From DASSUW01 sp963759375 (GTDB taxonomy: Bacteria; Actinomycetota; Thermoleophilia; Solirubrobacterales; Solirubrobacteraceae), in assembly GCA_963759375.1 (NCBI GenBank), contig CAVWYY010000008.1:124001-188000 (forward strand): a stretch of DNA of 64,000 bases, given 5' to 3'. The notes beneath the pieces were generated by a model. That model saw nothing but the letters and a program-made list of their open reading frames with translations. It had not been told where the DNA came from and ran no database searches. Positions 18,614 through 27,222 of this stretch are shown in pieces; positions within the stretch are counted from its first letter, which is position 1; each line of letters begins with the position of its first letter. The translations under genes and the position numbers were made by a program.

Positions 18614-19525
18614 ATGGCACTGACCGCGTCGCTCGATGAGGTGCTGGCGCTGATCCCGGAGGTGGCCGGAGCCCACTCGGTGGCCGAGCTCCCGGGCGGG
18701 TTGACCAACGCCAACTACAAGGTCACGACCGACGCGGGCGCCTACGTGGTGCGCCGCTGGAGCGACGACACCGGCCTGCTGGCGATCGATCGCGACAACG
18801 AGCACCACAACTCGGTGTGCGCGGCCGAGACCGGCGTGGGCGCGCCGGTGATCGCCTACCTCCCGGAGCACAACACGATGGCGTTCGAGTTCCTCGAGGG
18901 GCGCACGATGAGCCCCGAGGACCTGCGCGGGGGCGATCACATGGAGCGCGCCGCCGACGCCTGCCGTCGCCTGCATGCCGGGCGCCGCTTCCGGGACGAC
19001 TTCAACATGTTCGAGACCCAGCCGCGCTACCTCGGCATCGTCCAGGAGCGCGGCTTCCGGCTGCCGGACCGCTACCTCGAGTTTGCCCCGCAGGCCGCGG
19101 CCATCCGCGAGGCGTTCACCGTGCGCGCGGAGCCCACCGTCCCGTGCAACAACGACCTGCTGGCCGAGAACTTCATCCTCGGCGCCGACGGCTTCCGCCT
19201 GATCGACTACGAGTACTCGGGCAACAACGACGCCTGCTTCGAGCTCGGCAACGTGTGGAGCGAGTCGAACCTCTCACTCGCCCAGCTCGAGGAGCTCGTC
19301 ACCGCCTACTACGGGCGCCCGCTGCGGCACAAGGTCGCGCGCGCCCGGCTGTGGGGCCTGATGTCCAAGTACGGGTGGACGCTGTGGGCGTCGATCCAGG
19401 ACGGGGTGTCGGACATCGACTTCGACTTCTGGACGTGGGGCATGGAGAAGTACGACCGCGCGGTGGCCGAGTTCGACTCGCCGGAGTTCGAGCAACTGCT
19501 CGACGAGGCGCGTCGCCCGGACTAA
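18614..19525 (+). CDS. Choline/ethanolamine kinase-like phosphotransferase (APH fold)
   Basis: A 303-residue protein-kinase-like fold: LPGGLTNANYKV as the nucleotide loop, the Brenner catalytic motif in PCNNDLLAENF (Asp base) and metal-binding IDYEYSGNND. The ELGNVWSESN segment is typical of bacterial choline-kinase-like proteins. It probably phosphorylates a small amino alcohol or related hydroxyl compound. Its start is only about 20 bases from the divergent dehydrogenase start, and the two often neighbour each other in methylamine/choline-derived catabolism. ATG 18602 is an alternative start. Confidence 0.87.
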   Translation: MALTASLDEVLALIPEVAGAHSVAELPGGLTNANYKVTTDAGAYVVRRWSDDTGLLAIDRDNEHHNSVCAAETGVGAPVIAYLPEHNTMAFEFLEGRTMSPEDLRGGDHMERAADACRRLHAGRRFRDDFNMFETQPRYLGIVQERGFRLPDRYLEFAPQAAAIREAFTVRAEPTVPCNNDLLAENFILGADGFRLIDYEYSGNNDACFELGNVWSESNLSLAQLEELVTAYYGRPLRHKVARARLWGLMSKYGWTLWASIQDGVSDIDFDFWTWGMEKYDRAVAEFDSPEFEQLLDEARRPD

Positions 19526-19530
19526 CAACG

Positions 19531-20299
19531 CTAGGCGCCGGCGAGCTGCTCGACGAGCCGGGCGACGGCGGCCTCCACGGTCGTATCGCCCGGCTCGACG
19601 TCGAGGCGCTGCCCGACGCGGACCTCCCCGCCACGGGCGACCTCGGCGTACGCGCCGGCGCACCCCTGGCGCCCGAACGGCCCGAGGTCGAGCCGGTGCT
19701 GCTGCTACGACCGTGCGCAGGATGCGCGGGTCGGCCGGGAGCTCGTCGTGCGCGCGGGTGGGCACGACGCAACGCGGCGTCGGCAGCCCGACGGCGAGCT
19801 CGACGCCTGACGGCCCGCGCAGCCGGCCGCCGAGCAGCGCGTCCTCGGCGAAGCCGCCGGCCACCGCGCCGTCGTCGAGCACGAGGTTGGGTCGGAACCG
19901 CCGGACGTCCCAGTCGCAGTCCGGCGCGCTGGACCGCAGGCGCGCGAGCGTGCTCGTCGTGATCAGGTGGATCGGCGCGAGGTCGTGGTGCGCGCCGCTC
20001 TCGAGGCGCACCGGGCGCTCGAGCAGCTCGGACAGCGCGGCCGCGATCTCCGCCCCCTCGAGCACCGCGCCGTCGGGCAGCGTCACGCGCAGCTCGCCGT
20101 TCTCGCCGAGCGACGCGCGGCAGGCGCGGAGCCGCGGGTCGGTCGGCCCGCGCTTGTTGGCGATCCGCTCGCCGGTGCGCGCGTCGACCACGATCCAGCG
20201 CCGGTCGCCAGTGCAGCCGCCGGGCCCGATCTCGACGGCGTCGAGCAGCTCGCCGAGCATCGCCTTGACCGGATAGCGCCAGAGCGCGAGGACGCCCAC
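19531..20299 (-). pseudogene. MOSC-domain protein, broken by a single-base frameshift
   Basis: The N-terminal MOSC beta-barrel frame runs from GTG 20299 (VGVLALWRYPVKAMLGELLDA) through RFRPNLVLDDGA to PTPRCVVPTRAHDELPADPR. There the frame shifts, and the MOSC end (HRLDLGPFGRQGCAGAYAEV, then VRVGQRLDVEP) continues in another frame. The junction is at 19697-19711, a CAGCAGCA-type run, and the length is 256 codons plus one base. The Cys in PTPRCVV is where MOSC proteins often carry a conserved Cys. MOSC domains handle sulfur or molybdenum-cofactor chemistry; the substrate is unknown. Confidence 0.75.
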
Positions 20300-20322
20300 G
20301 GCCCCCGACAATACGGGCGAAC

Positions 20323-20328
20323 TATGAT
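20323..20328 (+). promoter_or_regulatory. -10 box TATGAT before the P450 operon
   Basis: TATGAT ends seven bases before ATG 20336. It contains the alternative ATG at 20324, so the promoter position favours the downstream start. Confidence 0.55.
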
Positions 20329-20335
20329 CGGCGGC

Positions 20336-21619
20336 ATGGCGCCACCCGCCACGGGCTGCCCTGTCGCACACGACTTCGACCCGCTGGCGCCCGAGTTCCT
20401 CCGCGATCCGTTCGCGGTGCTCGCGACGCTGAGCGACGACGAGCCGGTGTTCTACGCGCCGTCGATCGACTACTACGTGGTGACGCGGCACGCGGACATC
20501 GACGCGGTGTTCCACGACAACGAGACGTTCTCGGCCGCCAATGCGCAGCTCCCGCTGGTGCCGCTCGCCCCCGAGGCCGGGCGCATCCTCCTGGCGGGCG
20601 GCCACAAGCCGCAGCCGTCGATGGTCAGCCTCGACGAGCCCGAGCACCGCAAGCTGCGCGGCCCGGCCGCCCGGGCGCTGACCCCGCGGCGCGTCGCCGC
20701 CATGGAGCCGACGATCCGCGCCACGCTCGACGAGCTGCTGGGCGCCATCGACCCGGCCGCGCCGTTCGACCTCGTGAGCACGCTGACGTTCCCGCTTCCG
20801 GCGACGGTGATCTTCTCGTTCATGGGCGTCCCGCCGGATGACTACGCGCAGCTGAAGGTGTGGGGCGGCCACCGGGCGACGCTCGCCTGGGGACGCCCGT
20901 CGCCGGACGAGCAGGTCGAGCACGCGACGAACATGGCCGCCTACCGGCGCTACCTGCGCGACCTCGTCGCGGCCAAGGCGATCGACCGCGCCGATGACTT
21001 CGCGAGCGCGCTGCTGGCGATCCACGACGAGGATCCCGACGCGCTCACGCAGGAGGACATCGCCTCGATCCTGTTCTCGCTGAGCTTCGCCGGCCACGAG
21101 ACGACGAACTACCTGATCGGCAACGCCGCTCGGCGCCTGCTCGAGGACCCGGCGCGCTGGGCGGCCCTGGTCGCCGATCCGGCGCTGATCCCCGGGGCGG
21201 TCGATGAGACGCTGCGCTACGACCCGTCGGTGCCGGTCTGGCGCCGCGTGACGACGCGACCGGTCACGCTCGGCGGCGTCGACCTGCCCGAGGGCGCGAA
21301 GCTGTTCCTGTGGCTCGCCGCCGGCGGCCGGGATCCCGCAGTCTTCGACGACCCCGGCACGTTCGACATCGAGCGCGAGAACGCGCGGCGACATCTGGCG
21401 TTCGGCAAGGGCATCCACTTCTGCCTGGGGTCGGCGCTCGGCCGGCTCGAGGCGAAGCTCGCGCTCGAGGAGCTCACGCGCCGGTTCCCCGATCTGCGCC
21501 TGGTCGGCGGCCAGGAGCTCACGTTCCATCCCAACATCTCGTTCCGCGGACCGCAGCAGCTGTGGGTGACGACCGGAGAGGAGGCGGCATGGCAGGACAG
21601 TTCGAAGGCAGCGCCGTGA
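20336..21619 (+). CDS. Cytochrome P450 monooxygenase
   Basis: A 427-residue soluble bacterial P450. The I-helix oxygen-activation motif is FAGHETTNYL, the K-helix ExxR is ETLR in VDETLRYDPS, and the haem loop FGKGIHFCLGSALGR carries the axial Cys. It should hydroxylate a hydrophobic substrate with electrons from ferredoxin, but no ferredoxin or reductase gene is beside it. It overlaps the SRPBCC gene by 31 bases and heads an operon P450-SRPBCC-monooxygenase. The start at 20336 rests on the -10 box placement. Confidence 0.95.
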   Translation: MAPPATGCPVAHDFDPLAPEFLRDPFAVLATLSDDEPVFYAPSIDYYVVTRHADIDAVFHDNETFSAANAQLPLVPLAPEAGRILLAGGHKPQPSMVSLDEPEHRKLRGPAARALTPRRVAAMEPTIRATLDELLGAIDPAAPFDLVSTLTFPLPATVIFSFMGVPPDDYAQLKVWGGHRATLAWGRPSPDEQVEHATNMAAYRRYLRDLVAAKAIDRADDFASALLAIHDEDPDALTQEDIASILFSLSFAGHETTNYLIGNAARRLLEDPARWAALVADPALIPGAVDETLRYDPSVPVWRRVTTRPVTLGGVDLPEGAKLFLWLAAGGRDPAVFDDPGTFDIERENARRHLAFGKGIHFCLGSALGRLEAKLALEELTRRFPDLRLVGGQELTFHPNISFRGPQQLWVTTGEEAAWQDSSKAAP

Positions 21620-22032
21620 TCGATCGCCCGATCGAGGAGGTGTTCGCGTTCCTCGCCGAGGGCACGAACGACCCGAAGTTCAGCCCGCGCGTGCAGGAGA
21701 TCGCCAAGACCACCGACGGTCCGCCGGGCGTCGGCACGCGGTTCGCCAGCACCGTCAAGGACGCCGGCATGACGACCAAGCGCGAGTTCGAGATCACCGA
21801 TTTCGCGCCGCCGACCAGGATCCGCTGGGCCGAGCGATCCAAGAACATCGTCACTGCACCCGAGGGCGGCTACGACCTCGCGCCCGAGGGAGCCGGGACG
21901 CGGGTGCGCGTCTTCAACACGCTCGAGGGCCACGGCATCGGCAAGCTGCTCGCGCCGCTCGCGCTGCGCTCGGCCCGCAAGGGTGCGGACGACTTTGCCA
22001 ACGCCATCAAGCGAGCGGTCGAGGCGTCGTGA
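21589..22032 (+). CDS. SRPBCC (START-like) family protein
   Basis: A 147-residue helix-grip protein with the classical N-terminal pattern GSAVIDRPIEEVFAFLAEG and a central beta sheet (TRIRWAERS, TRVRVFNTLEG). The fold binds hydrophobic ligands such as polyketides or lipids. A strong GGAGAGGAGG ribosome site precedes ATG 21589, inside the P450 3' end. Context suggests it binds or shapes the P450 substrate or product. Confidence 0.88.
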   Translation: MAGQFEGSAVIDRPIEEVFAFLAEGTNDPKFSPRVQEIAKTTDGPPGVGTRFASTVKDAGMTTKREFEITDFAPPTRIRWAERSKNIVTAPEGGYDLAPEGAGTRVRVFNTLEGHGIGKLLAPLALRSARKGADDFANAIKRAVEAS

Positions 22033-22373
22033 GCGGGCGGGTCGTGGCGATCACGCACATCCACGGCATCGCCGGGCGGCGCAGCGACCTGCGCGCGCTG
22101 ATGGCGGACACCGAGGCGCGCACGGCCGCCGAGCCGGGCTGCCGGCTGTACCGCTTCGCGGCGACGCTCGACGACGCCGACGAGTACGTCCACGTGCAGG
22201 AGTGGGCCGACGAGCAGAGCTGGGTCGCCCACCAGCGCTCGCCGGCCTTCCGCGACTACCAGCGCGGGCTGTTCGACCTGCTCGCGCGGCCCTCCGAGAT
22301 GACCGTCCATCGGGCCGCGGAGACGACCGTGCCGCAGCCGTCCGCCCTGCCCGACCCCCGCGGCGCCGACTGA
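22029..22373 (+). CDS. Antibiotic biosynthesis monooxygenase (ABM) domain protein, 114 aa
   Basis: A short alpha/beta ferredoxin-like ABM domain: VVAITHIHGIAGRRSDLRAL, GCRLYRFAATLDD, VHVQEWADEQSWVAHQRSP. These proteins act as cofactor-free quinol or polyketide monooxygenases or as haem-degrading enzymes. It starts at GTG 22029, overlapping the SRPBCC stop by four bases, and completes the three-gene oxidation cassette. Confidence 0.88.
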   Translation: MSGRVVAITHIHGIAGRRSDLRALMADTEARTAAEPGCRLYRFAATLDDADEYVHVQEWADEQSWVAHQRSPAFRDYQRGLFDLLARPSEMTVHRAAETTVPQPSALPDPRGAD

Positions 22374-22380
22374 CCGGAGG

Positions 22381-23208
22381 TCACCACCACTGGCCCTCCT
22401 GGGCCTCGTCGGTCCCGTCGGTCGTGTCGAGCGCGTCGAGCGCCGCCATGTCCTCACCGGACAGCTCGAAGTCGAAGATCGCGGCGTTCTCCTCGATGCG
22501 CTCGCGGTGGGTGGACTTCGGTAGCACGATCAGGTCGCGCTCCAGGCACCAGCGCACGAGCACCTGCGCGGGCGTGCGGCCGACGCGCTCGGCGATCTGC
22601 GTCACGTCGGCGTCCGAGAGGTGCCGGCCGGTGCCGAGCGGGCTGTACGCCTCGAGCGCGATGTCGCGCTCCTCGCAGGCGTCGAGCAGCGCGCGCCGGA
22701 ACTTGAACGGGCTGAACTGCACCTGGTTGACGACGGGCCGGGCCTCCGCGATGCCGAGCAGCTCGTCGATCTCGGCGACGTTGAAGTTGGAGACGCCGAT
22801 CGACTTCGCGTAGCCGGCCTGCTGCGCGCGCTGCATGCCGTCCCACGCCCAGGTCGCGCCGCCCTGGGGCCAGTGGATGATGTAGAGGTCGACCTGGTCG
22901 ACGCCCAGACGCTCGAGGCTGCGCTGCGCCTCGACCTCCGGGTCGTCCTTGACGGGATAGAACTTCGTCGTGATGAAGACCTCGTCGCGCGGGACGCCGC
23001 TGTCGCCGAGCGCGCGGCCGACGCTGCGCTCGTTGCCGTAGGCCTGCGCCGTGTCGATGTGGCGGTAGCCGAGCTCGAGCGCCCAGCGGACCGCGTTCTC
23101 GCACTCCGCACCGTCCTTCACCTGCCAGACGCCGAGCCCGAGCAGGGGGATCTCGTTACCGTCGGCGAGCGCACGCGCCCGTCCGTTCTGCGTGATCGCT
23201 GAAGCCAT
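22381..23208 (-). CDS. Aldo/keto reductase
   Basis: A 275-residue NADPH-dependent (beta/alpha)8 reductase of the diketogulonate-reductase type. The catalytic set is visible: Asp and Tyr in DTAQAYGNE, Lys in TTKFYPV and His in YIIHWPQ. The cofactor-phosphate region is VLPKSTHRERI. It probably reduces small carbonyl compounds; the substrate is not predictable. A TATCCT -10 box ends seven bases before the ATG. It is convergent with the ABM gene, only seven bases apart. Confidence 0.94.
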   Translation of the reverse strand: MASAITQNGRARALADGNEIPLLGLGVWQVKDGAECENAVRWALELGYRHIDTAQAYGNERSVGRALGDSGVPRDEVFITTKFYPVKDDPEVEAQRSLERLGVDQVDLYIIHWPQGGATWAWDGMQRAQQAGYAKSIGVSNFNVAEIDELLGIAEARPVVNQVQFSPFKFRRALLDACEERDIALEAYSPLGTGRHLSDADVTQIAERVGRTPAQVLVRWCLERDLIVLPKSTHRERIEENAAIFDFELSGEDMAALDALDTTDGTDEAQEGQWW

Positions 23209-23215
23209 CCGGCCG

Positions 23216-23221
23216 AGGATA
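23216..23221 (-). promoter_or_regulatory. -10 box TATCCT before the aldo/keto reductase
   Basis: TATCCT ends seven bases before ATG 23208 on the minus strand, consistent with a leaderless message. Confidence 0.5.
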
Positions 23222-23223
23222 GA

Positions 23224-24657
23224 TCAGGGCAGCGGCACGACCGCGTGCAGCGTGGTGCCCTGCCCGGCCGGGCTCGTGATCGTCAGCTCGCCGTCGAGCG
23301 CCGCGATGCGATCGCCGAGCCCGGCCAGGCCGATCCCGGACGCGGTGGCGGCGGCGCCGCCCCGGCCGTCGTCGCGCACATCGAGCGTCAGCCGGCCGGC
23401 GGAGGCGGTGACCGACACCGTGACCTGTGACGCGGCGGCGTGCTTGACCGCGTTGGTCAGGGCCTCGGACACGAAGAAGTAGACGCTCGCCTCGACCGGG
23501 CCGGGCAGCCGCTCCTCGAGCGCGTGCGTGACCGTCACCGGCACCGGGCTGCGCCCCGCCAGCGCCTCGACGGCGGCGACGAGCCCGCGATCGCTGAGGA
23601 TCCCCGGGTGGATGCCGGCCGCGAGGTCGCGCAGCTCGGCGATGCCGGTCGTCGCCTGCTCGATCGCCGTCTGCCGGAGCTGCGCCGCACCGTCGGGGTC
23701 GCCGGCGATCTTGCGCTCGGCGAGCTGGAGCGTGAGCAGTGCGCTGACGAACTGCTGCTGCGCACCGTCGTGCAGGTCGCGCGTCAGGCGCGCGCGGGCC
23801 GCGTCGGCCGCCTCGATCACGCGCCGGCGCGCGGCGCGCAGCTCCTTCTCGCGCGCCTCGGCGACATCGCGCTCGCGACGGACGCGCTCGGCCTCGAGGT
23901 GCTCCTCGATGTCGGTGAACGCGGTCACCGCGCCGAGGCCGCCGGGCAGCTCGAAGGGCGCGGTCGAGTAGGCGATGCGCATGATCGAGCCGTCCTTGCG
24001 GACGAGCCAGCTCTCGTCGTCGGCGCCGGTCTCGCCCGCCCAGCGGGCGTTCGCGACTGGGCAGTCCTCCTCCGGGTACGGCGTCCCGTCGGGGTACTTG
24101 TAGTGCACGGTCTGATGCCCGGGGCTGCCGACCAGCTCGGACGGATCGTCGTAGCCGAGCGCCGTCGCGGCGGCGGGGTTGACGTAGTAGAAGCGGCCGC
24201 GGTGGTCGACGACCCACACCGGCTGGGCGACGGCGGCGAGGATCGCGTCGCGTCGTCTCAGGCCCGCCTCGGCCTCGCGCTGGGCGGTCACGTCCGTGAA
24301 CGTCATGACGACGCCGCGCCCGTTCGGCAGCGCGATCGGGACGGCGGTGTATGACACCGGGAAGAAGCTGCCGTCGCGGCGGATGAACCAGTCCTCGCCG
24401 CTCACGGGCTCACCCGTCCGGCTGGGGCTGAGGATCGGGCACTCCGAGGCCGGGTAGGGCGTCCCGTCCGGGTGCTTGTAGTGCACGGTGTCGTGCCCGT
24501 GACGGCCTTGGAGCTCGGCCAGCTCGTAGCCGAACACGTCGAGGGCCGCCGGGTTGGCCAGGACCACGCGCCCACCGTGGTCGACCACCCAGACCGGCAG
24601 TGCAACGCAGTCGAGGACCGCCTGCAGCGAGGCGTCAATGGTCGTGCGCGAGTCCAC
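23224..24657 (-). CDS. Tandem-PAS sensor histidine kinase, soluble
   Basis: The 477-residue protein has no membrane segment. Two similar PAS domains (about residues 12-130 and 137-255) share a near-identical insert with TVHYK(H/Y)PDGTPYP followed by a Cys-Pro (SECP and EDCP). A coiled linker leads to HisKA_3 (RDLHDGAQQQFVSALL) and HATPase (EALTNAVKHAA, DDGRGGA). The repeated His and Cys positions could bind haem, metal or another cofactor. GTG 24657 is chosen because it lies 16 bases after the upstream kinase stop; the longer frame would overlap that gene. No response regulator is adjacent. Confidence 0.9.
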   Translation of the reverse strand: MDSRTTIDASLQAVLDCVALPVWVVDHGGRVVLANPAALDVFGYELAELQGRHGHDTVHYKHPDGTPYPASECPILSPSRTGEPVSGEDWFIRRDGSFFPVSYTAVPIALPNGRGVVMTFTDVTAQREAEAGLRRRDAILAAVAQPVWVVDHRGRFYYVNPAAATALGYDDPSELVGSPGHQTVHYKYPDGTPYPEEDCPVANARWAGETGADDESWLVRKDGSIMRIAYSTAPFELPGGLGAVTAFTDIEEHLEAERVRRERDVAEAREKELRAARRRVIEAADAARARLTRDLHDGAQQQFVSALLTLQLAERKIAGDPDGAAQLRQTAIEQATTGIAELRDLAAGIHPGILSDRGLVAAVEALAGRSPVPVTVTHALEERLPGPVEASVYFFVSEALTNAVKHAAASQVTVSVTASAGRLTLDVRDDGRGGAAATASGIGLAGLGDRIAALDGELTITSPAGQGTTLHAVVPLP

Positions 24658-24673
24658 CTGCGAGGCGCGGAGT

Positions 24674-26425
24674 CTATCGCTGCGCGCAGGGCATCTCGGC
24701 CGTGACGACGGTCCCATGGCCGGCCGGGCTCGCAACGCGCAGTCGACCGTCGAGCGCCTCGACGCGGTCCGCGAGACCGCGCAGGCCGGAGCCGAGCGAA
24801 TCCTCGGCGCCGCCGACGCCGTCATCGGTGACCTCGATCACCGCCGAGCCGTCACGTCGCCAGGCGCGGATCGTCGCCTCCGATGCAGAGGCGTACTTCG
24901 TCACGTTCGTCAGCGCCTCGCAGGCCACGAAGTACGCCGCCAGCTCGACCTGCTTGGGGAGCGAGCCGCGAACGTCGTACGCCACCGTCGTCGGGATGCC
25001 CGAGCGCGTGGCCAGGGCGTTGAGCGCAGCCCCGAGGCCGTGCTCGAGGATCGCCGGATGCAGTCCGCGGGCCAGGTCGCGCAGCTCGTTGAGCGACAGC
25101 GCGAGCTCGTCGGCCGCGGTGTGCGCGAGCCCCACCGCCGTCTCCGGGTCGCTGAGGATCCGGCTCTCGATCAGGCGCAGCTGCAGCGCCACGCCGACGA
25201 GCCGCTGCTGAGCGCCGTCGTGCAGGTTGCGCTCCAGCCGCCTCCGCTCGGCATCGGCCGCCTCGACGATCCTCGCGCGCGACCCCTTCAGCTCGTCGAG
25301 CCGCGCTCGCAGCTCGACGTTGAGCCGCACGTTCTCGAGCGCGATCGTCGCCGCGCCCGCCACGGCCTCCAGCAGGTCCGGCGTATCGCGCAGCGACGGG
25401 TCGTGGCGCAACGCGGCGATCGCCTGCCCGTTGCGCCCGATGAACGTCGTCGCCCTCCTGCTGTCGTCGGCGCCCAGGTCGATCGGGCGACCGTCGAGGT
25501 CGGCGTAGGTGCCGAACTCGGGCAGCCAATAGGCCAGCTCGAGGGATGGGTCCCCGAGCGCGCGAGCGATCGCGTCGCGCATCTCTCCCTGCTCGGGCAT
25601 CTGCCCCAGGCGGGTCACCAGCTCGCTCACCGTGTCGCCGCGCGTGAGCCGACCGCGCGCCAGCGAGACGAGGAACGCGTAGGGCAGCGGGAGGATCGCG
25701 ACCTGCGTCGCGTAGTACCCGAGCTCAGCAACGGTGGCGTGCCCCGACAGCTCCGCGACGATTCCGACCTCGAGCAGCACGAGCACCGATGCGCCGGCCA
25801 GCGAGACGGGGCCCAGCGCCCGGCGCTCCGCAGCGTTCGCCAGCCACCAGCGCCGGCCCAGGACGAGCAATGTGAGGCCGAAGACCACGAGCGCGGTGAC
25901 GTTGACCGCGGTGTCGATCGCATGCGCCAGATCGGGCTGGTGGCTGATCAGCACGGGATTCTCGGGACACTGGTCGCACCCGAGATCCTGCGGCTCGGCG
26001 AAGAAGATGTAGCTGCGCGAGAGCGGCGACGCGAAGATGTAGGCGAACCACACCAGCGCGCGGTCCTCCCTCGATCGCAACCGACCGGAGGGCATCGCCA
26101 GCAGCATGTGGACGACGACGGCCAGGAACAGGTTGCCCAGCAACGTGCAGGCGACGTAGACGGCCGGAGTGTCCGACGCCGCCATCTCCGACACGAAGAA
26201 CAGGAAGCCCGTCACCGTCATGAGCGGGCCGAAGTTGTTCTGCGGGCGGCGCGCCCACGCGTAGAGGCCGGCGCCGATGAACCCCCAGCCGATGATCAGC
26301 GCGAGCACGGTTTCGGCGCCACGAACGTCGACGTGGCGACTCGACGCCAGGACAAGCGCGAGGACCACTCCGAATCCGAGGCCCGCGGCCGCCAGCGCCA
26401 GCAGTGCGCGGCGTAGCCCGATCAC
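24674..26425 (-). CDS. Multi-pass membrane sensor histidine kinase (paralogue of the kinase at 39547-41298)
   Basis: The N-terminal third has about seven membrane helices, starting GLRRALLALAAAGLGFGVV, with an extracellular Cys pair (CDQC). A GAF-like region (YADLDGRPIDLGA) follows, then HisKA_3 (RNLHDGAQQRLVGVALQL) and HATPase (EALTNVTKYAS, DDGVGGA). GTG 26425 is preferred over ATG 26440: it aligns with the paralogue's MSGLRRAL start, gives the same length (583 residues), and the TATGCT at 26436-26441 then serves as -10. The downstream tandem-PAS kinase lies 16 bases away. No partner regulator is adjacent. Confidence 0.91.
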   Translation of the reverse strand: MIGLRRALLALAAAGLGFGVVLALVLASSRHVDVRGAETVLALIIGWGFIGAGLYAWARRPQNNFGPLMTVTGFLFFVSEMAASDTPAVYVACTLLGNLFLAVVVHMLLAMPSGRLRSREDRALVWFAYIFASPLSRSYIFFAEPQDLGCDQCPENPVLISHQPDLAHAIDTAVNVTALVVFGLTLLVLGRRWWLANAAERRALGPVSLAGASVLVLLEVGIVAELSGHATVAELGYYATQVAILPLPYAFLVSLARGRLTRGDTVSELVTRLGQMPEQGEMRDAIARALGDPSLELAYWLPEFGTYADLDGRPIDLGADDSRRATTFIGRNGQAIAALRHDPSLRDTPDLLEAVAGAATIALENVRLNVELRARLDELKGSRARIVEAADAERRRLERNLHDGAQQRLVGVALQLRLIESRILSDPETAVGLAHTAADELALSLNELRDLARGLHPAILEHGLGAALNALATRSGIPTTVAYDVRGSLPKQVELAAYFVACEALTNVTKYASASEATIRAWRRDGSAVIEVTDDGVGGAEDSLGSGLRGLADRVEALDGRLRVASPAGHGTVVTAEMPCAQR

Positions 26426-26482
26426 CCTCGGGGCGAGCATAAACCGGGGGCGAGCCCACGGATAGGGCGCGGTGGCGCCCGG

Positions 26483-26989
26483 CTAACGCAGCAGTTCCTG
26501 CAGATCAGCGACGACCGCGATCGCCCCGGCGCGCCGGAGATCCTCCGGGCTCGCGGCCCCGCGGGCGATGCCGATCGCCAGCTCGACGCCGGCGGCGCGC
26601 GCCGCGTTGAGCTCGGCGGGGTCGACGCCGACGACGACCGCGCGGTCGGCCGGTACGTCCAGATCCTCGAGCGCGCGCGCCACCCGCGCGGACGCGGGCG
26701 AGCCGGTGACGACGACGTCGAACCGGTCGGCGATGCCGGCGATCTCGAGCGCGGCCTGCGCCCGCTCGGCGGCGGCGGCCAGCGCGATGCGCTTGTCCTC
26801 CGCGCGCAGCCGGTCGATCCAGGCGACGGCCCCGGGCAGCGCGCGCACGTCGCCGTAGCCCAAGTCGGCCGCCACGGCGTCGAGCGAGAACACGGCGGCG
26901 TCGAAGTCGTCGTGGTCGATCTGCCGCCGCAGCATGTCGAGCGCGGTGACGATCGGACGCGGGCGGCCGGAGTCGAAGGGATCGGTCAT
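26483..26989 (-). CDS. HAD-fold protein lacking the catalytic motifs (probable pseudoenzyme), 168 aa
   Basis: The fold pattern is that of a beta-phosphoglucomutase-type HAD, but every signature is altered. Motif I reads FSLDAV where active enzymes have FDLDGV, so the nucleophile Asp is Ser. Motif II is ALAAAA without Ser/Thr, the motif III Lys is not evident in TGSPASARVARAL, and motif IV reads VVGVDPAEL. The cap region is also short. It starts at ATG 26989, overlapping the small membrane protein by four bases, in the phosphate-transporter operon. A regulatory or phosphate-binding role is inference. Confidence 0.75.
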   Translation of the reverse strand: MTDPFDSGRPRPIVTALDMLRRQIDHDDFDAAVFSLDAVAADLGYGDVRALPGAVAWIDRLRAEDKRIALAAAAERAQAALEIAGIADRFDVVVTGSPASARVARALEDLDVPADRAVVVGVDPAELNAARAAGVELAIGIARGAASPEDLRRAGAIAVVADLQELLR

Positions 26990-27222
26990 TTCTGGGTCAT
27001 GATGTAGATGCCGAGCGCGATCGCGCCCGCGATCAGTACAACGCACGCGATCGTGACCGCGTCGAGTGCGACGGCGCCGCCCGCGTGGGCGCTGCGGCGG
27101 TCCTGCGCGCGCAGCGACGCGACGACGGCGATGCCCGCCACGAGGATCACGCCGATCCCGAAGGCGGCCGACACGTACGCGGCCTCGAGCAGCTTGCTCC
27201 ACTCGACCTCGGCGAGGGTCAC
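26986..27222 (-). CDS. Small two-helix membrane protein in the phosphate-transporter operon, 78 aa
   Basis: Two hydrophobic segments (AAYVSAAFGIGVILVAGIAVV and AVTIACVVLIAGAIALGIYI) flank a cytoplasmic loop SLRAQDRRSAHAGG. GTG 27222 overlaps the transporter stop codon (GTGA), and the gene ends overlapping the HAD gene start (ATGA), so all three are translationally coupled. No family is recognised. It may be an accessory subunit of the transporter. Confidence 0.75.
   Translation of the reverse strand: MTLAEVEWSKLLEAAYVSAAFGIGVILVAGIAVVASLRAQDRRSAHAGGAVALDAVTIACVVLIAGAIALGIYIMTQK

Noticed and set aside
14332..18639. 1435-codon plus-strand open frame
   Set aside because: It runs out of frame through the E1-nitroreductase gene and antisense to the dehydrogenase. 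Arg/Pro/Ala-rich translation without domains; a product of high GC, not a gene.
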